Positions 1-9,100 of a stretch of 64,000 nt of DNA are shown here, one piece after another. The position numbers were made by a program, and so were the translations under genes. Position 1 is the stretch's first letter. Every line of letters begins with the position of its first letter. The notes under the pieces are model-generated. The model was not told where the DNA came from and did no database searches. It worked only from the letters and a program-made list of their open reading frames with translations. This DNA comes from Paraconiothyrium sp. Pb-2020 (taxonomy: Eukaryota; Ascomycota; Dothideomycetes; Pleosporales; Didymosphaeriaceae): contig JAJUBI010000004.1 in NCBI GenBank assembly GCA_022419385.1, forward strand, positions 2,151,286 through 2,215,285, read 5' to 3'.

Positions 1-52
1 GATAACGAGCACCAAATTCGAACGCTACGATCCAAAACATGTTTAGTTCCGC

Positions 53-1460
53 TCACGCATCCTTGTACTCCTTATTAAACGCCCTACCAATGACCATTCT
101 CCTTACCTCGCTCGTTCCCGCCCCAATCTCGTACAGCTTCGCGTCTCGCAATATCCTGCCCACGGGCACTTCGTTCATGTACCCCATACCGCCCATCAAC
201 TGCACCGCGTCAGCAGCGACCTCGCTCGCCCTCTCGCCCGCGTACAAGATGGCACCCGCGCAGTCTTGGGTCCTGATATCTGGGTTCTCGTGCGACTCGT
301 CGATGTGTCTGGCCACAGAGTACGTGAACGCTGAGGAAGCGCGATACTTCGTGTACATGTCTGCGAGCTTGCCTTGCACGAGTTGGTTGTGGGCAATCGG
401 CTGGCCGAATTGCTCGCGTTGGTGTGTATAAGGCAGGGCGTTGTCGAGAGAGGCTTGCATGAGACCCAACGGCCCGGAGGAGAGCACCAAGCGCTCGAGA
501 TCGAGACCTTCCATCAAGACCCTTACGCCCTTGTTTACCTCGCCCAGCACGTTTTCCTTAGGCACGAAGACATCTTCAAAGACGAGTTCGCCCGTGTTGG
601 AGCCACGCATACCGAACTTGTCGAGCTTCTGTGCGACGGAAAACCCCTTTGCGGTGGTTTCGACGATGAAAGCTGTAATTCCTTTGGAGGCTGCGCCGGG
701 TTGGGTTTTGGCGTAGACAACGATGGTGTGGGCGTCGGGGCCATTGGTGATCCACATCTTTGTGCCGGTGAGGAGATAGCCGCCATCAACTTCTTTAGCC
801 GTGGTTTTCATGCTTACAACATCAGAGCCTGCTGAGTGTTCGCTCATCGCCAGTGCGCCGATTTGCTCGCCTGAGATCAGGCCCGGGAGGTATTTCGCTT
901 TCTGTTCCGGGGAGCCGTTAAGGGAGAGCTGATTTACACAGAGCTGTGAGTGGGCTGCGTATGAGAGCCCGATGCTTCCTATATTTTGCCGTCAGCTACT
1001 ACCCTCTGAACCAAGATATGAGATATGTACCGCTCGCGCGACTGAGCTCTTCCAAGATTACGCAGTGTGCCTGATATCCCATGGCTAGTCCACCGTATTC
1101 TTCGTCCGCCGTAGGGCCTAGAAAACCTGCTTCGCCGAACTTCCGCCACATTTCGTTGGGAAACTCGTTTATCTGATCGGTCCTTTGCGCGAGCTCTTCG
1201 GGGATTTCTCGCCCTTTGTCCCTTCTAATTAGTGTTTGATCCCTGAACTAATGTGACCAAGGAAAGAAAGGAGACTGCTCACTGGCGAACTCTTGTACAC
1301 TCGCCCGCAGCTCGTCGAGATCTGCCTGAGTAGGCGGCACGAAGCCTTTGGGGTGCTTGGTCGACGCATACCGCCTCCCAGCAACGAACAGCGCTCGCGG
1401 ATGCCGCTGGCTCAATTGTCGTATGCTGCGAGCAAAGAGGCAAGATGTGATAGCAGACAT
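53..1460 (-). CDS. IVD: isovaleryl-CoA dehydrogenase, mitochondrial
   Basis: Flavin acyl-CoA dehydrogenase of leucine breakdown (isovaleryl-CoA to 3-methylcrotonyl-CoA). Three exons: 1460-1279, 1224-1031 and 978-53, giving 433 residues, the usual size. The first 35 residues are rich in Arg/Ser with no acids and end RRYAST, as in a mitochondrial presequence. The motif GLDLERL in the C-terminal half holds the glutamate known as catalytic base in this enzyme, which separates it from other acyl-CoA dehydrogenases. The second intron (1030-979) has GT-AG ends. The first only keeps frame with a GC donor (1278-1225); the nearby GTGAGC donor at 1282 would shift frame. So either this is a GC-AG intron or there is a small indel near 1220-1285. 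I chose the start at 1460 over an ATG 16 codons upstream because it begins the presequence. Confidence 0.9.
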
Positions 1461-1839
1461 AGCTGCAGATATGCCGAAGCAACCTGGTATGCAAGACGTT
1501 GAATCCAAAAATGCACTGTGGCAGACTAGCAGCCGGAATAACTTCGCAGCAAAGTTCGCTTTGGAAACTATATATTGGTGCGCAAGATCAAACTATGTGT
1601 GGGCATGTAAGATTGAAATCCACCGACGGCGTACAAATGCGAGTTGTATGGAAGCCGCGGCTCATGGACGGTTTCTAACGGCTGAAGATGCGGAGGCGCA
1701 CGGACCGCTTGTCAGTGACGCGTGGGGAAGCTGCGAAGCGTGCCTTGTGCCGAGGCGAGAAGGCGCGGAGCGTTCCGCACTGAGCCTCATAACATTGTAA
1801 ACTTGCACGCCAAAAGAACACATCGAGGGAAGGGTGTGA
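1461..1839. other. intergenic
   Basis: Spacer between two genes on the minus strand. I see no conserved coding sequence; the open frames here look like chance. Confidence 0.6.
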
Positions 1840-2523
1840 TTACAGTTCATCGACCTTCTTCATAGCCCTTCCGTTACATTCCCCAATGTCCAGCGCCACT
1901 AAGAACCTACTTACGCAGTTATACGCCGCAATTGTAGCCGTCAGCTCTACGACCTGCTTGTCACCCAACACCTCCCTCAATGCCTCCGCAACCCCGTCGT
2001 CTATCTCCACGCCCACCGTCATCTGATCCGCATACGCCAGTACCACCCATTGCTCCCTCGTCAACCCGCTCCTCTCCACAAACTCCACCTTCGCCCCCTT
2101 CTTCACCACCTCCGCCGTGAAGGCCGTCTCCAGCCCTTCCTTCGAGATGCCGCCCTTAAGCGCGAGCGCGGCGTGTACGTCCCATTCGTGGACGGCGTGA
2201 TTGAGGACTGCGACGCGCGCGATGGCGAGTTCTTTGAGGGAGTCTGGGACGGAGGTCTTGGTACGGATTGCGCCGATGAAGGAATTCCAGCCGTCGGCTA
2301 CGGAGGTGTTATGTAGGAGGGCGAGATCGAGGGGGATAAGGGGACGTGGGGCGCGGCGAGCTGCTATGCGCTCGTATATGGGCTTGTCTTCCTCGGTGGG
2401 AGGCTCCTTGGGGGCATATGGGACGCGCATTTTGGGGGATGCGATAGTGGTGAACCCGCGGTATGCGGGCGGCGATTGAATGGCAAGCTTGAGAACTCGT
2501 GTAGGATTCGAGGCGCGGAGCAT
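1840..2523 (-). CDS. carboxymuconolactone decarboxylase (CMD/AhpD-like) family protein
   Basis: Single exon, 227 residues. The core (about residues 65-150) carries the CMD-family pattern: LKELAIARVAVLNHAVHEW followed by the helix with HAALALKGGIS. The peroxidase CxxC of AhpD proteins is absent, so a decarboxylase or related role fits better than a peroxidase role. The first 30 residues are basic and Ser/Thr-rich and could be a mitochondrial presequence; a second Met at residue 32 is an alternative start. It lies head to head with the 3-carboxymuconate cyclase gene that starts at 3171. In bacteria PcaC, of this family, decarboxylates 4-carboxymuconolactone. The context therefore suggests an aromatic-acid role, but CMD proteins are diverse and the substrate is inferred. 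Confidence 0.85.
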   Translation of the reverse strand: MLRASNPTRVLKLAIQSPPAYRGFTTIASPKMRVPYAPKEPPTEEDKPIYERIAARRAPRPLIPLDLALLHNTSVADGWNSFIGAIRTKTSVPDSLKELAIARVAVLNHAVHEWDVHAALALKGGISKEGLETAFTAEVVKKGAKVEFVERSGLTREQWVVLAYADQMTVGVEIDDGVAEALREVLGDKQVVELTATIAAYNCVSRFLVALDIGECNGRAMKKVDEL

Positions 2524-2750
2524 AGACGATTAGGTGAGTGGAGTTGTATGGCTTTTAGCTCGCAAGAGCTCCAGTTGCGGTGCGGAGCTTGCCCGCGGTC
2601 CTTCCCCGCGGTAGATGTTTTTCCCAACCTGTCCTCGGCGATATCGGCGGAATCAAGGTGTCCTGGCGCAAGCAGGTGCACGCCTGCTCACGGTACCGGC
2701 TCTGAGATGGGACACAGTTACAAGTGAACATTAAAGTATATACACATAAT

Positions 2751-3116
2751 TCAGGAATGGCCCCACAGATGAACCGTCTTCCCGTCAGACGCAGCCACAT
2801 ACACCTTGTAGATGTAGTCGAGCTTCGCCGTGATGTTGTCTTATCAGCAGCAAGAAGTACAACAATACTTCGACGCGTCTTTCAGGACTTGGGGACGTCG
2901 CGGCGAAAGCAGTGCCGAATGCTTCCATGCGGGGCCGAGCTGGACAAGGGCGCGTACCCAATCACGGGCGCCTTGATGGTGGATAAACACTTATCCGCCC
3001 TTCTCGCGCGCCCACTCAGCGGCGATGCCCCGCCCGGTTTGGGCTTCGGCGGCAGCAGAACAAGGGACAAGCCGCCATGGACAAAAACACTGCTCCCACA
3101 GCTCTTGCTCTGCCAT
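2751..3116 (-). pseudogene. possible decayed small gene with in-frame stops
   Basis: One reading frame runs from ATG at 3116 to TGA at 2751 (about 120 codons) with protein-like composition but three internal stops: one TAA near 2992 and an adjacent TGA-TAA pair near 2842. The last 28 codons (ending VHLWGHS) look the most gene-like. I do not recognise a family. It could be a broken gene, a gene whose introns hide the stops, or chance in GC-rich spacer sequence. It sits between the CMD and cyclase genes. Confidence 0.25.
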
Positions 3117-3170
3117 TGGATCATTCGAGCTTCAGGCAATTGCGCTGGAGCACAGACAGCTCGCAACAAG

Positions 3171-4436
3171 ATGGGAAAGCATCACCTTATGATTGGGACC
3201 TGGGTGAAGCCTGGGGTCATCGTCACGGTTGCGTTCGACGACGAGAAGTTGACATTGGAACTGGTCAAGAAGACAGATATTCCGCAAGATGAGCCGATCA
3301 GCTGGATGGCTTTCGACGTATGTGCAGTTGCTTCAGCATAGGCAAATTAAATGCCAACCGAGCGAGCAGGTTGCTGATTCGTCATGGGAGAACAGCATCA
3401 GAGGAAATACATCTACGGCGCAAGCATGAAGAAATGGAGCAGCCACAGGGTTGACAGTCCGAGCGACATTGTGCACACTGGTAGTTTCGAGATCGGCGGA
3501 CACCGTATGTGAACATGCGCGTACACTATGATTGCCGCTAATTGATATGGTAGCGAAGGCGAAAGATGCCGATACGAAAACGCGTGCCATCTTCCTCCTC
3601 CCGGCACGGAAGCCGCCGTACAATGTCTACTGCAACCCGTTCTACGATTACGCCGGCTATGGCAACATATTCAATACAAACAGTGACGGCTCGCTCAAGG
3701 AGAACATCCAAGACTATGAATATTGCGATAAATCCGCGATCCACGGCATGGTTTTCGATCCTACCGAAACATACCTGTACAGCGCCGACATGTGGGCGAA
3801 TCGCGTATGGTGTCATAAGAAGATCGACGACCAGGGAAGGCTTGAGACAGTCGGGTTCACCGAAGCGGAGGGCAAGAAGGACCACCCAAGATGGGTCGAG
3901 ATGCATCCCTCTGGACGATATCTGTACGCCTTGATGGAAGCCGGGAATAGGGTCTGCGAATATGTTATTGATCCGCAAACACAGCTGCCTGTGTACACGC
4001 ACAGATGGTTCCCGTTGATACCGCCGGGTGAGTTTGAGCATCATACACGCTTTGTATGGACATTGACTGTATTCATCAGAAATTCCCAACCCACACATGT
4101 ACCGTTCCGACGTCGTGTTCCTGACGCAGTCCTCCAACTATCACTTCGCCACATCACGAGCAAACTCCTTTGATCTTACGGGCTACATCGCCGCTTTCAA
4201 GATATCAGAGTCTGGATCTATTGAGCGACAAATTTGCCTGAATCCCACACCGACGAGCGGAGGGCACAGCAATGCTGTTAGCCCCTGTCCGTGGAGCGAT
4301 GAATGGCTAGCCTTGACAGACGACGAGAAGGGCGGGGGTCGAGATTTACAGATGGCATAAAGAGTTCCTCGCCCGGGTCGCGAGGCTGGAGGTAGGGGAG
4401 AAGGGGTTTGGTATGAACGCTATTTGGTATGATTGA
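3171..4436 (+). CDS. 3-carboxy-cis,cis-muconate cyclase (lactonizing), frameshifted near the end
   Basis: Seven-bladed beta-propeller lactonizing enzyme of the fungal protocatechuate branch; makes 3-carboxymuconolactone. Exons 3171-3317, 3396-3504, 3554-4027 and 4080 onward; introns of 78, 49 and 52 nt with GT-AG ends. Recognised from family sequence: MGKHHLMIGTW at the start, ISWMAFD, GIHGMVFDPTETYLYSAD, RWVEMHPSGRYLYALMEAGN, and SGGHSNAVSPCPWSDEW. Read literally the frame ends at 4360 (336 residues) just after LTDDEKGG. Skipping one base of the G5 run at 4334-4338 restores the family ending (EIYRW and later FGMNAIWYD) up to a stop at 4434-4436. So one extra G looks inserted, either a sequencing error in a homopolymer or a recent mutation. 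The enzyme would lose about 30 conserved residues if the shift is real. Confidence 0.88.
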
Positions 4437-4892
4437 GATCATTAATATGTCTATGTACCTTATATAGGTATGTGCCTACTTCCATCAGGATCACGAGGCC
4501 TGACACGTAGATGTGGCACACCTTGGAACTGCGACAAGATAAACAGAACCCTAAAAATATCGTATAGACAATCAACTTACATCCCCGAGAAGTATGAAAC
4601 ATGTTTTAGAAGTAATTGCAGGGTTTCAAGGACGCGCTGCGTTCCGAGTTCCGTTCCGACCTCGGAACAAGCTGGGGAATGAGGGGCAAATGTCTTTGCA
4701 GTTCCCCAAGCTAGTGTCCCCGGCAAATGTCATCGGCGGCGTCCAAACTGATCGAGGGAAGCACCCTTATGACGCCGACGGACATGCCATTATCACCTTC
4801 GCTAAATCTCTATATTGTCTGGACAAAAGCCCATCCTCCGTAACAGCCTCGTAGACTTTTCATAGAGCTTCGCAGACGACTTTCCACTCACC
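4437..4892. other. intergenic with TAGGTA-type motif
   Basis: Spacer between the cyclase and the enol-lactonase fusion on the same strand. It includes a short AT-rich stretch (4440-4475) with TACCTTATATAGGTA-like symmetry, a motif that recurs elsewhere in this window. No gene seen. Confidence 0.5.
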
Positions 4893-6654
4893 ATGGCGTC
4901 CCCGAGCACTACCCGCGGCATCCTGTATGTAACCATGCAGCCCAAAGAGGGTCTGCCTCCTGCGCAATTCCACGACTGGTAAGTAACACGCCTATTCATC
5001 AAGGTTTCACTTCACCAGACATGCTAAGCACATGCGTAGGTACAACAATGAGCATGGTCCCGGCCGCCTTCGTCTCTCATTCTGCCAAAATGGGTTCCGG
5101 TACCGCGCAAACGACCTTCCCGTGTCCTCCTCTACCGGTACTCAAGAGCAGCCAGAATGGATGGCTATCTACGATATCGATGACATGGACTTCCTCACCA
5201 AAGACGTGTACACGTGCCTACGAAAAGCACCTGTACAAAGTCAAAGAGAACGCGATACCATGAAGCAGATACACGTTGACAGGCGCTTTTATGATGTGGT
5301 TGAGGGAGATGAGTGGAAGGCCGATGACTTCAAAGTCCTAGAAGAAGTGCAAAATGAGGGCGAAGGCAATGTCCTGGTCGCTGTATACTTATCGTTGAAG
5401 GATGGCGAAGGTAAAGAAGAAGAGCTGGCCAAATGGTACCGCGAAGAGCACGTCCCACTGCTGTCCAAAGTTCCTGGTTGGCGTCGGACGAGGCGCTTTG
5501 TAACAAGCTACTTAGACCTGCAGGAGGGAAGGGAAAAGGTGTACCTGGCGCTGCATGAATACGCCCCGCAAAATGGGCTCGGCGGACCCGAATTCAGGAA
5601 GGCTACATCTACGGAATGGAATGATAAGATTTATGAGAGCGTAGTCGCGTCGAAGCGAAGGAGAGTATACGACTTATATTATACATTCGGTCCAGCACCG
5701 CGAGATTTGCAAACTCTCACGTCGCCCGACACTTTCCCAGCAGAATCTACGGATGGAGCTACAAAGACGTATCCCACTTCCTCCGACGAGGCTACCCCGG
5801 CCATCGAATCCTTTATCACCACCGCAGACGGCGTCAATCTACCCTACCGCCTAGAAGGCTCTTCCGACCCAAATGCGCCACTCTTGATTCTTGCAAACTC
5901 CATTCTCGTCGAGTACGGCATCTGGGACGATTTCGTTCAGACCTTCCTGCAAGTTACAAACAACAAATACCGCGTCCTGCGCTACAACACGCGCGGTCGT
6001 ACTGCACTTCCTTCTTCAGCAAACGGGGCTGTCACAGTTGAGAAACTTGCCAGCGACATCATCACCATCATGGACGCCCTACGCGCAAAGACCGCTAGCG
6101 TCGTTGGCGTCAGTCTAGGCGGCGCAACCGCGCTCTGCGCCGGGCTCACCTATCCCTCACGAGTCACTGCCTTCGTCGGCTGCGACACGAATTCATTCGC
6201 TCCAGAATCAAACCCCAAAGCTTGGGGCGAGCGAATCGCCGTAGCGGAAAAGGAAGGCCTCAAGTCCTCAACAACTTCCGAACCTATTGTCGGCAACGAG
6301 CTTGCCGAAATGACGACGCGCCGATGGTTCGTCAAAGATAGCTACGACGATGCTGATTTAACGAAAAAGATTGCGAGGGTGAATGAGATGGTCAAGACGA
6401 ACTCTCTGCAGGGTTTCAAAGATGGAGTTAAGGCGCTGTATCAATACGACTTTAGGGATAGGATGGGAGCATACAAGGGCAAGGGCGCGTTTTTGGTGGG
6501 GGCTGGGGATGGAGTGTTGCCGAAGACCATGCAGGGTATGGCAGATTCACTGGGGAGTGGTGTGGAGTTGAAGATTATAGATAAGGCGGGGCATTTGCCG
6601 ATGGTGGAGCAGCCCAGGGAGGTAGCGGAATTTGTTGCGAAGTTTTTGGGATAA
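4893..6654 (+). CDS. EthD-like (duplicated) / 3-oxoadipate enol-lactonase-like fusion protein
   Basis: Exons 4893-4978 and 5040-6654 (61-nt intron) give 566 residues. The N-terminal half holds two related alpha-beta-barrel (EthD-like) units, each with the same signature: DWYNNEHGP near residue 30 and KWYREEHVP near residue 160. The C-terminal half (from about residue 280) is an alpha/beta hydrolase close to 3-oxoadipate enol-lactonases, with nucleophile Ser387 in GVSLGG, Asp519 in GAGDG and His547 in AGHLP. Such lactonases open the enol-lactone to 3-oxoadipate in the beta-ketoadipate pathway. The gene lies directly downstream of the 3-carboxymuconate cyclase. The barrel half may act on the lactone just before (muconolactone isomerase has a similar fold), but this is inference. 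Start chosen because MASPSTTRGILYV leads straight into the first barrel. Confidence 0.88.
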
Positions 6655-7535
6655 GAAGGGATTGGGGTTATCAAAGCTAGCAGAATGTCGTGCATGACGA
6701 CCATCAACGAAACATCTGTCATAATAGAGGGTTTGTGTCGGGAATTGCTCTATTTCGGTGCTATATACTCAGACGTTCTCTGTTGGGATAATATGATTTG
6801 AATATTACATTAACATATCGACGAGTCGACATTCACACTTGGGTTCGCAGTGACGTCGTGCTGGTTGTAACTTCCTAGGTGTACAAAGGAATCCGGAGAT
6901 TCAGATGCGGCTCAAGACCACTCACTACTTAAAGGCAGCATCAACTTTGAAATGCGATGAGGAACTAGAGGCAAAGCGGTGCCTAGCGATTGTCGCCAGT
7001 GATGCCTGTTACCGAGTGCAAAAGCGGATATGGCGGTTCATCAGCAGCCGCGCCCTCGTTATCATACTCCTGGTGGAAATGCCGAAAGGGAGCTTGCGTG
7101 ACTATTGATAGCGGATTCAGTTCCCCTCACTAGTACGTGAAACTAACCCACTTTCGGAGAACGCACTTGGTTTTCGGAAATGTTTCAGTGTTGTAACTTC
7201 CGAGCATTAGTTCGCTTGCGCCCTTCGCCATCTAGCGCAAAGTGTCATGAATTGCTGTTGACCATTTACATATCTCCCATACTGCCCGAGGGAATCCTGG
7301 GTCGTCGCACGACAGCTTACAAAAACATTGCGGCGATCTTCCGCTCCTCGCACCACGGTTCATTCCGGCCACAAGTCGTCCGTTTGCCACATAGAAGGTT
7401 GTACTGTTCGAAATTGACCATGTTTCGAGATCTTCTTTAGATAAATTGTGCTACACTTGTTTGGATCGAGTATTTGAGACAATCCCAACAACTTTGGGCC
7501 CTTTCCTGCTCTGGCCGGAACTCGCTGCAACAACC
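6655..7535. other. intergenic
   Basis: About 880 nt between two plus-strand genes. Open frames are short and show no recognisable domain. Nothing further seen. Confidence 0.5.
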
Positions 7536-8615
7536 ATGTCAAACTTCGCCGCAAGTGAGCTTCAGCAACAACTAAATTTCCCGAACGCACTCTAACCACC
7601 CATATCAGTCCTCCCTTCCCCCAAGGCCGCTCTAGAAATTCACCCGGTGCCCACCTACACTCCCGGCCCAACCGAAGTCCTAGTCAAGAACACCTGCATC
7701 GCCCTCAACGCCATCGAAGCCAAGATTGCCATCCACAATGTCATCCCTCATACACCCTACCTTGCGATCCTCGGATCCACCTACGCTGGGACCCTGTCCG
7801 CCATTGGCTCGTCTGTAAAAGATTTCAAAATCGGAGACAGAGTGGTAATCAGTAAACGATTCGGTGTTAAGGGGAACCAATACGGCGCCTTCCAGCGCTA
7901 CGTCGTATGCTCCGACATTATGATCAGTCGCGTTCCCTCACATATCGACTTGCAAATCCCTGCGAGTCTGATGATGAATCTAACATGCGTTGTCGGGTTA
8001 TTTTCCGGGAGGTTAGGTCTGGAGAGACCGCCGCTTGATGGGAGGGAAGCGGAAAAGAAGGGGAAGAAGATTTTGGTGTACGGTGGGAGTAGTAGTTTCG
8101 GGGGACTGAGCGTGGGCTATTTGACGCAAGCGGGGTATGCAGTTGTTACTACGAGCAGTCCGAAGAATTCGAGTTTTGTAGAGGGGCTAGGCGCGACCAC
8201 GATTATTGATCACACGCAGGAACAAGAATCTCTCGTTAAGCAGCTCTTGGATCACGGTCCGTACGATGTCGTCGTTGACTTCGTATCTAACGCGGACACG
8301 CTTGCAATCACGGGTCGTGTTGTCGAGGCCCAGGGTGGTGGCAGACTGTTCACGATGCAGCCGGGGAGGGGAGGGCTTCCTGCTGGCGTGGAAAGGGTTT
8401 TTGAACCTTATTCTGAGAGTTTGTATGAGGAGAGAAATAGGAATTTGCAGAGGTGGCTTGTGCATGAATATTTGCCAAAGGGGATTGAGAACGGCTTGAT
8501 TAAGCCATTGCCGATTGAGAAGGTTGGTGGGGGCTTGAAAGGGTTGAATGATGGTTTGAGGAAGATCTTGGATGGTGGAGGTGGGACCAGGTTTATTGTA
8601 GAGCCTTGGGAATAG
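7536..8615 (+). CDS. MDR-family (zinc-type alcohol dehydrogenase-like) reductase
   Basis: Exon 1 is only 19 nt (7536-7554); after a 54-nt intron exon 2 runs 7609-8615; 341 residues. It has the GroES-like N-terminal domain (PTYTPGPTEVLVK, IGDRVV) and a Rossmann domain with VYGGSSSFGG for NAD(P). The catalytic zinc Cys/His set of true alcohol dehydrogenases is not evident, so it is more likely a zinc-free enoyl or quinone reductase of the kind found in fungal secondary metabolism and detoxification. Substrate unknown. No polyketide or peptide synthase gene is nearby, so a biosynthetic-cluster role is not supported here. Confidence 0.85.
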
Positions 8616-9100
8616 GTCGGCGGTATGTTTCCTGGCAACGATATGCACCACCTGCGCTTCAAGGGATGTGAAGGTTTTGCGAGATTTGGATCAATCTGCT
8701 TTTCGGGTGCGTCAATTTGGTAAAGCAGAAGTTTGCATGCATCACAAACGTGATATCTCCAGCGCAAAAGAAATCATGGTCGACTTTGTTAGACAAAGGA
8801 CAGTATTTGTTCAGTTTTTCTATCGCCAAGGTACAAATTCAGCATCGTTCGAGTGAAACTACTCATTTTTCCAATTTTTCCATCGCGTTTCTATATACAC
8901 TAGACAGATCGAAGTCCATATGGCGCTAGATGCACAAGCCGATAGTCGCAGCCGAAACAGGAGGGCGGCCTTTGGCAGAGCTGGCAGATACTTTCAGACC
9001 AACAGCTTTAGAGCTGTAAGCATTGCTAACACGGGTGATGCAAGTGCCAAAAACAAGAACATGTTGCGATTCCTCCAACCGGAGGATCATATAAGATCAT
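8616..9100. other. convergent intergenic spacer
   Basis: Separates the reductase (plus strand) from the dioxygenase gene (minus strand); both end here, so it probably holds only 3' regions. No gene seen. Confidence 0.5.

Noticed and set aside
7536..8615. Secondary-metabolite cluster around the MDR reductase
   Set aside because: No synthase, terpene cyclase or prenyltransferase gene lies nearby; a lone reductase is not enough.
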